From Pseudoscleropodium purum (lineage: Eukaryota > Streptophyta > Bryopsida > Hypnales > Brachytheciaceae): 64,000 nt of DNA. The position numbers and the translations under genes are program-made. The stretch is taken from positions 20,589,611 to 20,653,610 of the forward strand of contig OZ017801.1 of assembly GCA_963969395.1 (NCBI GenBank), read 5' to 3'. Positions 51,501 to 64,000 of this stretch are shown here, one piece after another (positions within the stretch are counted from its first letter, which is position 1; every line of letters starts with the position of its first letter). The notes beneath the pieces are model-generated. The model saw only the letters and a list, made by a program, of their open reading frames with translations. It searched no databases and had not been told where the DNA came from.

Positions 51501-54500
51501 AAAAGCCTGTAGTGCAAGCTGCAAGATTTTCTGCAAGCACCCTCCCTGGCACCTTCCTGCCATACATGGAGATTCGACTAATCTATGACTCAGCTTTGTA
51601 AATTATACTTCAACCTTTTATATATCTTCTCATGTGACATATTCCAGTTCCAGTTTATGATTTTAGAGAAACAATTTGATCTCAGGCATTCCCATTTTTT
51701 TTTTAGACCAGGTGTATTTAAGAGGTGATTAATTTTGCATGAGAGAATTAGTTACTGAAGGTATGTACAGCACACTCACATATAGAGATCAGATGTTTGA
51801 TAAATCTCTGCAAAGTCAACCTCCAAATTGGTCTCCATGGACACTGCACTGACTTCTAACATCCATGTTGCTGGATTGTAACCCTCTTTGATCTTGGGGA
51901 TGCCAGGAACAGCCTACAAGACACTCACAGATCAGACAAAGTTCATCAATCTCATGCAATTTTGTCCAAATCATTTGTCTGAATATAAATTCTCAAATGT
52001 AGAGAGAGAACTTCCTCTGTGTGATTGGAAGAGATAAATGTGCACAAAAATCATGAATTACCTCAAAATACTCAACCAGCTTGTGTGAGCGAGGTCCCAA
52101 AGGGCCCATGTATATGACTTGCCCACCTCTCTTCATCAACAACAACTGCAATATAAGCCAGACAGTTCACCAAATTTGTTAAACTTGCAGGTGACTATTG
52201 AAAAGTGCACACTGTAAATTCTTATCAAGAGATTTTTGCATTTTATAAGAAAATTGTCATCTAATATATTGGGGAAGGAGGCAGATGATTGTCTAGCCTC
52301 CCTTCTAGCCTTATTACCATGTTAGAAGCAGAATGGATGTAATATTGAAGATTGTATAGGTGGAATGAGATAATAAGGCATAAAAATGGATAAGAACACA
52401 TGGCTTTAAGCTCTTACAACAAACTTGGTTTACAACAATGTCAGATTACCACAAATAATTGGTATCTGTGCAAAACAGTAAACTTTCAGTCAGAATGGTA
52501 GTAATGTACCTCATCAAAAGCTTCAAAGATGTCAATACTGGGTTGATGTATGGTGCACACCACAGTCCGGCCTGTGTCCACTGTGTTGCGGACTGTGCGC
52601 ATGACAATGGCAGCTGCACGTGCATCTAGCCCACTCGTGGGTTCATCCATGAAAATAATGGAGGGATTGGCAACCAACTCCACAGCAATGGTCAGCCTTT
52701 TCCTCTGCTCTGTGGACAGACCTGTGACACCTGGCAGCCCAACAAGTGCATCTTGCAATGGTTTCAACTCCACCAACTCCATTACTTCCTCCACAAATTT
52801 CTGTATAGTACCATCAGGTTCAACATGAAGATTCAGCTCTTTGAAACTTTGCAGATTTCCATTCAGCTCTGAAGTGTGACAAATAGTCAAACTTACCAAT
52901 TTGACCATCCATGAGACAAATAGTCACACTTATCAAGACTCAGAGTTGGTGCCTGCAAAGCTTTTTTCGTCAAGTACTACATCTGTCACCATGCAAATGA
53001 AAGATTCTCTAAGAATTGTGCATTTGAGAACATAGGGAATTAAAGAGACTGGGGGGCCAAATGACTATGGAATTTCTTCTAAAGATTGTTTCTTGACACC
53101 CACCTGGAACAAAAGGATATTATAAATGAAGCAGAACAACGAAGACAAGCAAACAGACATCAGCTGGTCTAGGCTCATTGATGAACTGTACTAAGGTCTC
53201 AAATGACTGACTGACTGACTGAATTCCCTTTGAGAGCCAGGAGGTTTGAGAAGATTATAAGACATAATGCAATGTTGTGCACTTGAATTACAATCATGTA
53301 TTAGTATACTTATTGGTTCATCAAAGGGTTCACACTGAGCACTATCTGTTATAACCTTCAATCTCCCACTCAACCAAAGAAAACTTATCTGTGATAAATA
53401 ATCTGCTTAGGTTACAATCCACAAAAAGGGGATATCTAAACCTTGAGACTGAGATAAAATAATCCCTACTACGAAGAAGGATTGAGATTGGAGGGAGGTA
53501 CAATGGGCTAATTTCCTCCCTCAAAAGATAAAGATATTTCCAATTGGTGTGATTTTATCCTAACATTATGGAATGTTATCACGAACATTATATAAGACAG
53601 TAATCACCAATAGGAACAATATCCACTTAACATGACCCTATCTTCAATGACATTCTAGAATAACTTGCTCATTTGTCACACTATTATCGACTGCAACACA
53701 ATTGTCTCACATTCAAACAATTGGACCTTCGATATGACTCTCTTCCAAGCAGTCAGATTAAGGTATGCACACCTTAATCAACACGGCCCAAAATGAAACA
53801 CCTACATTTGGGTCAAAAAATGTCACAAAAACCTAGATATTGACTACACAAGATCAAAACATGAAAGTCAATGGGAACCTACTATTGGTTTTGGGTACAC
53901 CTAAAGGCTAGAGACAATACTTTCAAAATTCAAAATTTGAGTCCAAATAATGTATGCAAAAGTGCGTTGAAATCCTCTTAATTTCAGTTGCCAATAAGAT
54001 CTAATAAAAATAAATTATGTTAAACTATAGCAACTATGCTCAGTTGTGATTAGTGACGATAGTAGGTACGCATACCTTAAGGGGCTTAGAGTATAACATG
54101 AAAAGAAGAAAGACGATTGTTTCTCACGTACCATCTTCATAGCGGGAGTGCAGTCTTCTGAGAGCCGCAGCCACGCAGAGTAAATGAGGGACTCACTCAC
54201 AGTGACTTGAGGGGAATGAATGTCCACTTGCTCACAGTAGCCCGAAATGCGAGCAAAAGTCTCTTGCTTCTTGGGATACCCGTTGATGCGAATGTCACCG
54301 TCGATGTAGCCCCCCGTCTTCCGCCCTGCCAGAACATCCATCAAGGTTGTCTTTCCAGCTCCACTCACACCCACCAAAGCTGTGAGTACACCAGGACGGA
54401 ACGCCCCTGTCACGCCCCGGAGCAGCTGCAGCTTGTCCTCTGTCACTCCTTGTTTCTTCATTTCCTGTGCAGTCGTTCATGCATTATATGTGTCTTGATC

Positions 54501-57500
54501 AGTACAAGGACCGGAAAATCACTCAAGGTTGCACCAGTAGTACAACGTTCAGTACACCTGGCAGGACGTGTCATGTGCACCAGAATTCTAACAAACCGCT
54601 TGGAGTTTTAGAAACACAATAAGAGAAAATGCTGTCAGTGCCGTGACTGTTGCCATATCTGAAAGAATGAGCCCTTACGTGGGTCAACAAGGACAGTAGT
54701 CTTTTGTATTGAAGGCAAGAAGTTTCTTGGATAACCACCCACTTGGAGCAAAAACGAATATACTCACGAAACAAGATATTTCAAACTTTGCTCTTGCATA
54801 CTATGAATCAATACAGGATGACATACATAATAGATCTTGGCAACTAGAGAATGTAGGTGCGTTAAAATTGGCAACTTATACATTAAAAATTGCCTTAAAT
54901 GATGTTGAATTGGAAAGGTTTAGAAAGGTTTGATTTTTTAGAGTATGTCTTGGGGAGGTTCTACTAGTGGGTTCTAGAGAAATCAATGGAATTGGGCATT
55001 TTGTTATCCATGACCGCGAAAAAATTGTGGAGCATGATATGAAATGAATAAGTTCAGGGAAACATACAGCAGGCATGTCCACGGAGTATTTGAGGTCATC
55101 AAAGGAAATGGACAACGGCTCGAAAGGCAAAATCATGCCACGCTTGCGTTCCAAGCCTGCAACTTCCAGTGTGGCCTCCAGGGCAGTGCCGAGCGCAGCC
55201 TCAGCCTCACCGAGCGCCACGAAATGGTCCCGGCTCTTCATGTCCATGGACTTCGAATGCGCATTGTTGCTTCCAGTGCGTTGCGTCGCCAGGTTGAGCC
55301 AGCTTTGACCGAAAGAGTTTCTTACACCTGAAAAAAAAAAAAAGTTTCCAAGTGGTCTTCCTCAAATTTTCTTCAAAAAAATGCCTATTTTCTTTCGAGA
55401 TTACATTTAAATTCTTCTTCAATTTTGGGATGACAACAACTCAGAGTTGCAAGAAAGTGTTTGGTCAAGGTCAGATCCACCAGAATATCATCCTAGGACG
55501 GACTGAGGAAAAAGAAACTTGGCTTACTTCAACTCTAGTAGAAAACAGTGTTAAATCTAGCCTCCGAGAAACAAAACATGTCCTAATAAACACAAAACAC
55601 GACCGAATCAACAAAACTATGTTAATTGTCATTTTTTACTATTTATGAAAATTGCAATTGCCTGGTAAGACTTACCATCTTCAGCCCTTGCCATTTCGTC
55701 ATGGATTTTGTATTTTCCTGAGTATGGGTTATTAGATGTTACTGTCTCCACCACCGGAACATCCCTGGATCTCAATTTTTCATTCCTCTCTGCCAATGCT
55801 TCCTCAGATATAACTGCTTGGGGCTTTCCCGGGGCTGCGTACATAGATCAAGAGAGTGAGATCAAAAGACTAGTACTGTTATTTGAAAGAGACAGAGCTA
55901 ACGAATATAAAGAAATTAATCAAGATAGTGGAAGGAAGAATGACTGAAATTCTAATGCATGGTCCTGAAATAGAATGTAATGCAGAACCTACATTCACAG
56001 ACAAAGAAGCTGCTTACGTCTCATCCAATCCAAAGCGATTGTAAATCCAATGTTGAATATGACGGCAAATCCAAACAGAGCCCCAATGCTTATCCAGTAC
56101 CAGTAGCTCTCAGTGAAAATCCCACGGTTGATTAAAACCAGCTCTCCTATTGTGTGATTCTTGCTCACATCAAACTGCACAATATCATTAACAATGCTAA
56201 CCAGTAAGTTATAAGCACCTCATTCTGCAGTAGTATTACTACTGCCAATCGGCAGAGCTTGCAAGACCCCGGATCAAGAAACAGTCAGAGATATTGGAGA
56301 AGTAAATATCCAATAGATCACCATTAAATCAACCTACATTTATGATCATAGAATTCATAGAAATCTAACCACATTAAACCCTGCAAATTTGAAACTCCAA
56401 TTACAACAATTTCTAAAGGGTTGGGTTTTTTACATCGCCTGAGAGTGATGGATCTTAACAGGAAATAATGATTTAAGAGAGGCAAGTTTAAAACGAAATT
56501 TCACCTTGCTCCACCGGGGCGCAAGCATCTCATTGATGCTAATGGCATTCTCAGCATAGGCGAGTGGGGAGATCCAGTAACCCCAGATCCACCAGCTCTT
56601 GATGTCTGGTCGCGGAATGATAAACCCTCCCAACATGAATATAATGAGCAACAGAAAGGAACCTCCGGTGTAGGCCATGATCATGGTCTTGCATACAGCT
56701 CCTATGAGTCGGAATAGCCCAGAAGACATTTGGTGCACTGAGAATAGTAACAGCAGTTGCTTGAAGAACCTGAAATCACGAATTGACAAGAAATTTTATG
56801 TCCAGCAATTATGAAGTTTCTCCAATGAGCAGGAAATTAACACATACCAATAAATACCTACCCTACAATGGTGTTTCACTCCTCATTTGACCCCCACTTT
56901 GAACACATGCAAACTATTTCATTGATTGAAGCCAATTGACTTTGAGAATAAAGCAATCAGTAGAATGCAGCAAATGCTCAAGTGCTGTTTTTGTAAAATA
57001 TAGTCTATTTAAAAACTGAGAAATCTTTGGGAGAAGTACTAACCTTGAGGGCTCTGGGGCGAACCCGATGACGTAGTAAGTCATGCAGGTCCAAATGGAA
57101 GATTCAAGCACTGACATGGGGATACTCAGCACAAAACTAGGAAGTGAAAATGCCCAGGCGGGATAAAACAGGAGGTCTCGTTGCTTGAAAAACACTGGCA
57201 AACGGAAGATAGTCATAGAAAGCTCTCCAAACCCATTGAACATGATGCACACCACTGTAAAGAAGAGGGCTCCCAAATAAACGGTCCCATCCGCAACTGT
57301 CTCTTGGTGTAGACTTGAGCGGAAGAAAACTGTCATGCTCACTGCTGCCATGATTGCAAGCTGCATGACATAGAAGCACATATTAAGAGCCACAACTCCT
57401 GAGCATGTAAAATGCTTTCCACATCAGCTGAATTCGTTGACGACTTTTGAAAAGTGTGAATTAAAGTGCACTCTACTCTAATAGTTTCTGCACAAAATTC

Positions 57501-60500
57501 ATCATCCAAGGTATTGGAAAAGAGGACCGCCTCCTCTACTTCAAATTATTATGTTAGAAGCACAGTGGATGAAATATTGGCGGGTTTTAGGATGCTAAGA
57601 CGCATTCAGTAATTCCATTAACTGAAACTGCCAATCTCTGATAGAAATGAAGGAGCATCGCCCTTACATTTCCACCGGATGACTTAAGTATCTCATGGGT
57701 TCACAGGAAATAAGGATCTATTGGCCTAGTATCCATTAGTCAAACAAAAATCATCTGTCCTATACCACTCACTAACACTGAAGGTAACATAGGTGGAAAG
57801 AGACAGTACGGTAGAAGAAATGCACATGACTTTGTGCACATTCAATAAAATGAAACTATTGCTACAGGTTCACTTGTTTCAAAAAGAGTATACCTGTGAG
57901 GTTTTGAAGATGTAGACAAATGCATCTCGCTTCATCAAGAGAATCTCCTTTGCAAATGTGGCATAGAAAATCTCTTTCTTGGTGACAGTGTACTTCTCAT
58001 GGGTCAAGGCTGCCCTGTGGCTTCTGTGCTTGGGGTAGGGATTCGCGAGCTCCACTGTCTGTGATATTCCAACATGGAACTTCTTGAACTTCTCTTCAAA
58101 GTCCGTGACCGATACAAAGCGGTAAGGACGCCTTCTATCTATCCAATATTGCTCCTGATCTTTTTTCGAGGTAACCTAATCACCAAAAACCAACATAGTA
58201 AGAGAATTAGTATCCATGCTCAATTGAGTGCAAGCTCCGTTTCTTTAATATGTACTGGTAGAAACCCCTCTGTCAAAAGTGTTCTAAAAACCTAGCTGTG
58301 CTAAACCCTACCAATGACAATACCATTAAAAAGAGGTTTTTATAACTACTATCAATTGTAATGTAGGTAAATTTTCTAGAACATGTTCACGATCATTGAT
58401 ACACTCGACATTGGCATTCCCCAGCAAGTTCGTCATTTTCCACTTAAGAAGTTATCATTTACCCTCTTAATCATTTGTTCTGGCTTCAGAAAGACCCAAT
58501 ATATCATGATATTGTTAGTGAAACCAAAGCTCTTTAATCTTATCACCTTACTCGTTATAGCATACTTTGAATGTGACAATTGTGCAAGATAATAGAGAAT
58601 ACGGAGTATCATTTTAATGAAGGTCATAATAAAGCAGTTTGAGTGTACCTCTTGTAAGAAATCAGCCACACCCTTGCGATCAGGGCACTTGAACCCGCAA
58701 TCCTCAAAAAACTCCAAAACGTGGTCCCGAGGGCCATGATACACAATCTGGCCTTCCGAGAGTAGAATGATATCATCAAAAAGCTCAAAGGTCTCCGGAG
58801 CTGGTTGCAACAACGACATGAGCACTGTGCTCGACATCACATGTGCAAACTGCCGCAAGCTCTTCACGATTTGGAATGTAGTGGAACTGTCCAGCCCTGT
58901 TGAGATTTCGTCCATGAACAGGGCGCGAGTCGGCCCAACAATCATCTCTCCTGCACTCATAAGAACTCATTCAGGGTCAATATGATACCACTTAGAATTA
59001 GGGATCACTCCGGGCTTCACAAACAAGCAAATCTCTTAACAAAAGTGTTGTATTGATGAATTTCATCCTCCCTTTCATCTTTCAAGTTGTTCAACTCCAA
59101 TACAAGAATTTATTAAAGATTTGAGATGCAATTAGTCTACATCGCTCCAGAATATTCCATTGAATCATCACACATACTCATTTCCACGAGGTGCAAGTTG
59201 GAATGCAAAATAAAAGTGGAGATGAATTGATTTTCATCTTCCGACCTCTAAAAAATCTCATTAGCACCTGTGGTGACTCGTTTCTTCTGACCGCCAGAGA
59301 TTCCCCTGCGCATGTCATCGCCAACCAAGGTATCTGCGCAAACATCAAGACCTAATATCTGCAACAACCCCATAAAGTGATGCATTTCAGTGTCCCTGTT
59401 GCATTTACTTCGATGACTCTATACCCGTTGTATGAGATTCAATTGAGATATGGTCGAAGACATTAAACTGCAAGGGACCGAATCCCGTCTCCTATTAACT
59501 GACCCTTGTTACCAACAGCAACTCATTCGTCAAATACACTTGGTTGGCAACCATGGGATTAAGCGTAAAACTTGGCTACATGCCTGAGGCCACTCATCAT
59601 TGAATACAAATGGGGTTACCTCCTGTCTCTTCAATAGTGGTTAACAAACTCCCACTTTGAACGAAATCATAAGAAATCATCATACATACATTGATGGAGA
59701 AAATTTTGATCTGAAACATATTCGACTCTAATACCCGAAGTGACCTCTCCAGAGCTCTATACATCTTCCAGACATCACACTCAATGTTATGTTAAAGTTG
59801 AGCAATAGTATTCTCTATCCTCTATCCCAAAGAGTGAAAGCAAATAAGCACACTTGTAGTAAGAGAGAATCTCTGACCTTTAGGGTGTAATCTGTTGCAA
59901 GACTACTCTCTACTCCTGACAAAGCTGTTGCCTGCATTGGAAATAGATATAATTCCGTGAGAATGGTATCCAACGTATAATTGCTTCGTTATGAAAAGTT
60001 ATGAAAAGGAAAAAAATAACCAAAAGTGGCCAAGTACGAAGCAATTCTTCAGTCAATGCTCAAGAACTTGAATGGTATGAACAATTTACCTTCATAAAGA
60101 GATCCACATCCGCCTCGGGGAATATTCCAGCTTGTTTTTCTCTTCTAGCAAGCTCAGAAAGTAGCTCTGAAAAACCATAAAGAAAAAACACAATTATCGA
60201 AATATAAAACAATGAAACTTTCAGGAGGGTTAATAGTTAAATTATTTTTAGGAATTTGAGAGTGATTGATGTTTACCATATCGAGTGCCGTTGCCTTGGC
60301 AACGAGCTGAAAAGTCCAGAGTCTCACGCACAGTCATTTGGGCAACATGTAAATCGGTCTGACTAATGTAAACCGCCGTCTTTTGTGGAACGAACTCATC
60401 CAGGTTATGGCCATTGTATGTCACAGTGCCTTTTACCTACGTCCACAAAATCCAAAGAGAAAACTCACAACCTTCAAAATTTCTCCAAAACAGAAGACAA

Positions 60501-63500
60501 CAATCGTTTACACAATTACAAAATCTCTTTGAAAAGATACATACATTGTTGGACAACAGTCACAATACTGAATATCACTACTGTTAGGGTTTTTAAGGAA
60601 TATGATCAATCACATTTCCAGACTTCTCATTAATTCCTCACCTGCAAATCTTTGTCAAGTTTGCCTGCAAGCGCCAGCAATAAAGTCGTCTTCCCGGACC
60701 CTGGCGGACCGAGTAACAAGGTCATCCTGCAAGAGCACCCATTTCAAAGCTGAGCCTTAAACGAACAGATGATTTTGGGGTGACATGAAAGTAACCTAAT
60801 TTTTCACAGCTTGAAGCTAATGCTAATCCCTGTTGAATTTGTCCGATCCGTACCTCTGAGGCTTGATTATTCCATTCACTTTGTGAAGGATGTTGAGAAC
60901 TGTTTTCTTTGTTGTTGATATCCTGATCGTGTTGAGACATTGCTGAAAAATCCGAGAGAAACGAGGAGAAACTCAGATTGGTCCCATGATACGTATTTCC
61001 TATTCTCAAAGTTTGGCAGAGTTCTGCAGTGAGGATTCATTTGAGCCTCAATAGGTAGATATGGAGAAGGTTTAGTTTATTCTTAAACCCAAATTTCCTA
61101 TATATAGACAGAAGTGAGTATTTCTATATCCATAGGAATTGAATTAAGTCATTCAAGAAGTTTCAAGAAAGTTAGCAAAATATTCCAATAGAAAGAAGCA
61201 AGCACAACATTTTTAGAAAGGAGAAAACTTAGCCTACTCTTCACCGACTTAACCCTTGACTAAAGCGCCTTAATAGCCCAACGTAGTCACTTCTATACCC
61301 TAAGGATTTGCAAATGAATTGATCAGAAAATGTCAAGGAAGATAGCAAAATACGTCTAAATCAAGAAGACAAAATGCCCTGCATTTTTTTACAATGCAAA
61401 TATGCTTTAGAAGTTACTACAAAAAGCTTCAAGCTTCTGAAGTACACCGTTCATAAATTGGATTTCATGCACTACGGAATTCAAATTTTCCCTATTCTCA
61501 AAGCGAGAAAAAATCGTCAGATTAGGTTTGTAAACACAGCATGTTAAAAAAAATTTCAGACTCAAAGCCTGAGACCTATATTCACTTATTCGCGATCATG
61601 CACATTACGCAGCACTCAGTGTATACACAAACAGAAAATGCGGATACAAAATCAAAACCAAAATCAAACGAACAATAAAATCCTGAAACAGAACCAAATT
61701 CTTCATAGATATTGAACGGAAAGGTTGTGATTACCTCCACAAAATTGCGTGCAGCATTCCAGAGGGAGGGCAATGCTCGACTACCCACGTAGCAATCAGC
61801 ATCCACACTCAAATTCTCATACCTCACTTCAATGGTCGGGAGCTCAATGCCCACACTGTGTCCGCAAAACCACGCGAAAGCAATCAGTGAGTACATGATG
61901 GCAATCCTCAATTGCATTCATTTCCAGTGTAAAAAATATATATAATTAAACTCCTCGTATTTGAGTCCACCAACTTATTTCGTCTCAAATTAGTTGAAAT
62001 CGTTTCTGGCAATTCAGGTCATGGATGTAAACCATGCTTGGAAGAGGGAACGTTTGAAGGGAAGGAAAATATTCATTCAGGAAAGTGACTGGATATAGAA
62101 TACCAGCTTGGGGCAACTTACTACTGAATACATCGCTGAGTTTTAAACTGTTGAAAAAGTGCCATAATATACTGTGTACCCCAACCTCAATGGAGTCCAT
62201 AGAAGTGGCAACCAAGTATTGGATGTGGAGAGCATTGTTGCATCTCATAATCGTGTCCTAATCAACGACTTACTCTCCTACTTCACATATATACTTATAC
62301 GAAACAGATCCCTAAAACTTCAGAAAGTTAATTTTACTACTCATGATTGAGGAACGTCATAACATTGATTATTAAGCTGCAAGTCAAATGATTTTACACA
62401 AGAAACCTTAACCCAAAGTAAACAAGCAACTCAAATGGTTCCCGAAAATATTCTGAAAACCAGGGTTGCTAATAGTCTCCAAAAGCAACGATTGGGAACA
62501 TGCTTTTCAGCAAAATGCTCCAAATCGCTGACCAAGCATGACTGCTCCAAAACGTTGCCAACTCCCCCAAAACAAAACGTCAATTTCACAGCCTGAAACG
62601 TAATTCTATGCCCGGCCTAGTTTTTAGAGCTGTGTAGATTTGCGTCACTACAATTCCTGGCGCAGGATCACACCAATGCAAGGAAATTATTAAATTTTTC
62701 TCTGATTTTTCGTGCCTGGTGCAAAATTCTCTGCTAAACTTCTGTTATTCCCGTAAGAGAAACAAGGGTATATTTTCGATCTCCAGGGCTGTGAATGTTA
62801 CGCTACATTCGTAAGCGTACCAGCTGAGACTTAAGCACGTTGGGAACGAATGTGCAGGGAAATGAGAGGAGAAGGCTAGGTAGGCAACTCAAATTATATG
62901 GTTCCGAGTCTCACTCTGATTGCTCGTTCCTAGTGCAATTCCTCTGCTACACTTCTGATATTCCCGTAAGAGAAACACGAGTATGGAATAATCGATCTCC
63001 AGGGCTGTGAATGTTACGCTACATCTGCAATTGAAGCAATTAACCGAGACTAAACTCTTTTGGTATGAATCTGCAGCAGGGAAAGGTATGCATGGTTCAC
63101 GAGGCTAACAATTGCAATTGGGAGCCCATAATTATATGGTCGAGTAATTAACTTACGTGTCAATTCGTTTCCTTAGCTTGAGCAGGAAAACCTCGTTATC
63201 CTCTTCAATCACTTTGAGCAAACTATCAATGAGCATCTGCCTCTCCAAGGGTCCAATCTTGGCCACATCCACGTGATCGAACTTCCCGAGTCCGTTGTGG
63301 ATCATAGCGGTGCGTAGCCTTCTCACGGTGGGCATTCTCTCCATGGCCGCCCACTTGAGCGCTTCCTCGTCGTCCATCTCGTCGCCTCTGTCCGACATCC
63401 TGGCCGACCCGAACACGTTGTGCTGCTCCGAGCCCACGCTCCAGGACAAGTTGCGAAGACTGCTACTGCGGGCGACCGCTCGGCTGCCCCAAGAGGATGA

Positions 63501-63542
63501 GTCCACGGACATGCCCACTTCGAGGGCCCGACGGTTGCCCAT
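48582..63542 (-). CDS. ABCG: Full-size PDR-type ABCG transporter
   Basis: ATP-driven exporter of the plant pleiotropic drug resistance subfamily, normally in the plasma membrane; substrate unknown. There are 22 exons, right to left: 63157-63542, 61735-61855, 60854-60942, 60642-60726, 60277-60436, 60090-60166, 59878-59931, 59268-59358, 58649-58950, 57894-58175, 57044-57360, 56505-56769, 56018-56174, 55676-55834, 55068-55327, 54132-54464, 52510-52800, 52062-52145, 51780-51913, 51173-51400, 50024-50450, 48582-48857. All are GT-AG and phase-consistent; 4578 nt, 1525 aa. The order is NBD-TMD-NBD-TMD, typical of PDR. NBD1: Walker [10 protein letters not shown] (~205-213), signature SGGQKKR (~345), Walker B LFMDE. 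NBD2: Walker [10 protein letters not shown] (967-975), LSTEQRKR (1074-1081), Walker [13 protein letters not shown]. The C-terminus is ILNFQHR. The start is the first in-frame ATG ([10 protein letters not shown]). No defect seen. Confidence 0.96.
48930..49154. mobile_element. MITE-like foldback element, 225 bp (last ABCG intron)
   Basis: Arms of about 66 bp at 48930-48995 and 49088-49154 are inverted copies, both reading TAAGGGAGAGGCA from the outside and sharing CCTGCACCCAATGGC and CCTTTCTAGGAAG. A TA at each outer edge could be a TA target duplication, as in Tc1/mariner-type MITEs, but this overlaps the repeat ends and is not certain. Confidence 0.75.
50607..51090. repeat. Near-perfect long inverted repeat (ABCG intron)
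   Basis: Arms of about 226 and 229 bp (50607-50832, 50862-51090) are reverse complements, with a loop of about 29 bp. The inner ~95 bp of each arm pair without a visible mismatch; the outer parts differ by scattered substitutions. It lies in the intron 50451-51172. It could be a young foldback transposon or a hairpin-RNA source. Confidence 0.9.
59493..59790 (+). repeat. Dispersed repeat family, copy 3 (ABCG intron)
   Basis: Contains CTTGTTACCAACAGCAACTC and, about 227 bp later, ACCCGAAGTGACCTCTCC, matching copies at 5018-5345 and 7361-7660 in the same orientation. It lies in the intron between exons 59268-59358 and 59878-59931. Confidence 0.65.
62728..63030. repeat. Tandem duplication in ABCG intron 1, period ~214 bp
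   Basis: Two copies, near 62728-62815 and 62941-63030, share CTCTGCTA-ACTTCTG, ATTCCCGTAAGAGAAACA and ATCTCCAGGGCTGTGAATG followed by TTACGCTACAT. A third related phrase, AATTATATGGT, recurs near 62894 and 63131. Confidence 0.8.
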
Positions 63543-64000
63543 CCTGGGATCCAATTCTACCAACGCTTGGATTGATACCTTAATCTCAGAAATCAGAAAT
63601 CTGTCGATCGAGATCTCCACCTATTCACACCTTAGTGGCGATTCCTGAAACCAATTGCAACTTACAGGGGTTCATTTATCAGCGTAAGCAGTCCACTTTG
63701 CTGTATGGAACTTGTACGGAAGATAGCTATGCAAGCCGGCCATCGACTGATGCCCTTCATCTTTTCGAAACCTTAATCTCGCAATCTGTCTCCCCCTATT
63801 CACCGATTAATGGCAATGCCTGAAACAAATTAACAGGGTACGCATTCTACTGTGTAAGTAGGGCAGTAGGGAAGTATAAAAGTTAGCTTGCAAACCATTG
63901 CTTTGATCGATTGAAATCCTAGTTTGTTCGAAACTTTACCTCTGAAATCAACAATTTGTCTCCACCTATTTCCACCTTAATGGCGATTCCTGAAACCAAT
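63543..64000. repeat. Tandem ~173-bp repeats upstream of the ABCG start
   Basis: Three diverged units, with the shared block GGCGATTCCTGAAACCAAT (or variant) near 63637, 63812 and 63983. The array runs off the window edge. It covers the expected 5' UTR and proximal promoter of the ABCG gene. On the minus strand each unit has an AG acceptor-like site before GAATCGCCA and, about 65 bp later, a GT donor-like site, so the units look like repeated leader exons (inference). Confidence 0.7.

Noticed and set aside
52801..52908. Extension of the ABCG exon at 52510-52800 to the right
   Set aside because: The frame stays open, but ACAG at 52801-52804 on the minus strand is an acceptor that joins in phase with the exon ending at 54132, matching the family sequence.
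63295..63648. Plus-strand open frame of 117 codons
   Set aside because: It is the antisense shadow of the first coding exon of the ABCG gene, which has clear family motifs on the minus strand.

Overview
This window is nuclear DNA of a land plant. The evidence is split genes with GT-AG introns, chloroplast transit-peptide-like N-termini, and plant-type families: a two-domain glyoxalase I, a DUF4079 membrane protein, a SABATH methyltransferase and a full-size PDR-type ABCG transporter. A decayed Ty1/copia retrotransposon is also present. I cannot name the species. A non-seed plant is possible but this is a weak inference. There is no bacterial or organellar operon structure, no CRISPR array and no rRNA or tRNA gene that I can see.

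Layout. 1380-5919 (-): nine-exon chloroplast-type glyoxalase I gene, 362 aa. 5920-6554: short divergent promoter region. 6555-9781 (+): five-exon DUF4079 protein, about 334 aa. 11.3-12.6 kb (-): decayed protein-kinase pseudogene. 13.8-15.7 kb: doubtful small coding pieces. 17116-20513 (-): three-exon SABATH methyltransferase, 400 aa. 20.7-21.0 kb: fragment resembling a DExH helicase. About 23.0-48.4 kb: AT-rich, gene-poor block holding a 654-bp perfect ATTT microsatellite, a 103-bp tandem array, two pairs of inverted repeats, and a broken copia element at 39.6-44.5 kb (-). 48582-63542 (-): intact 22-exon PDR/ABCG transporter, 1525 aa. 63.5-64.0 kb: upstream flank made of tandem repeats.

The exon structures were joined by hand from GT/AG sites and reading phase. 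For the glyoxalase, SABATH and ABCG genes every junction keeps phase and the summed CDS divides by three, so these three appear functional. The DUF4079 model has one uncertain acceptor. The two genes sharing the 5920-6554 region both look chloroplast targeted. I see no pathway linking the four intact genes.

The more novel material is non-coding. It includes a near-perfect inverted repeat of about 480 bp and a second MITE-like hairpin in ABCG introns, and a third hairpin in a SABATH intron. A dispersed repeat family sits in one intron of each of three genes. Exon-like units are tandemly repeated upstream of the ABCG start. A roughly 3.9-kb structure with ~950-bp inverted arms lies in the AT-rich block. 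No new multi-gene system was found.
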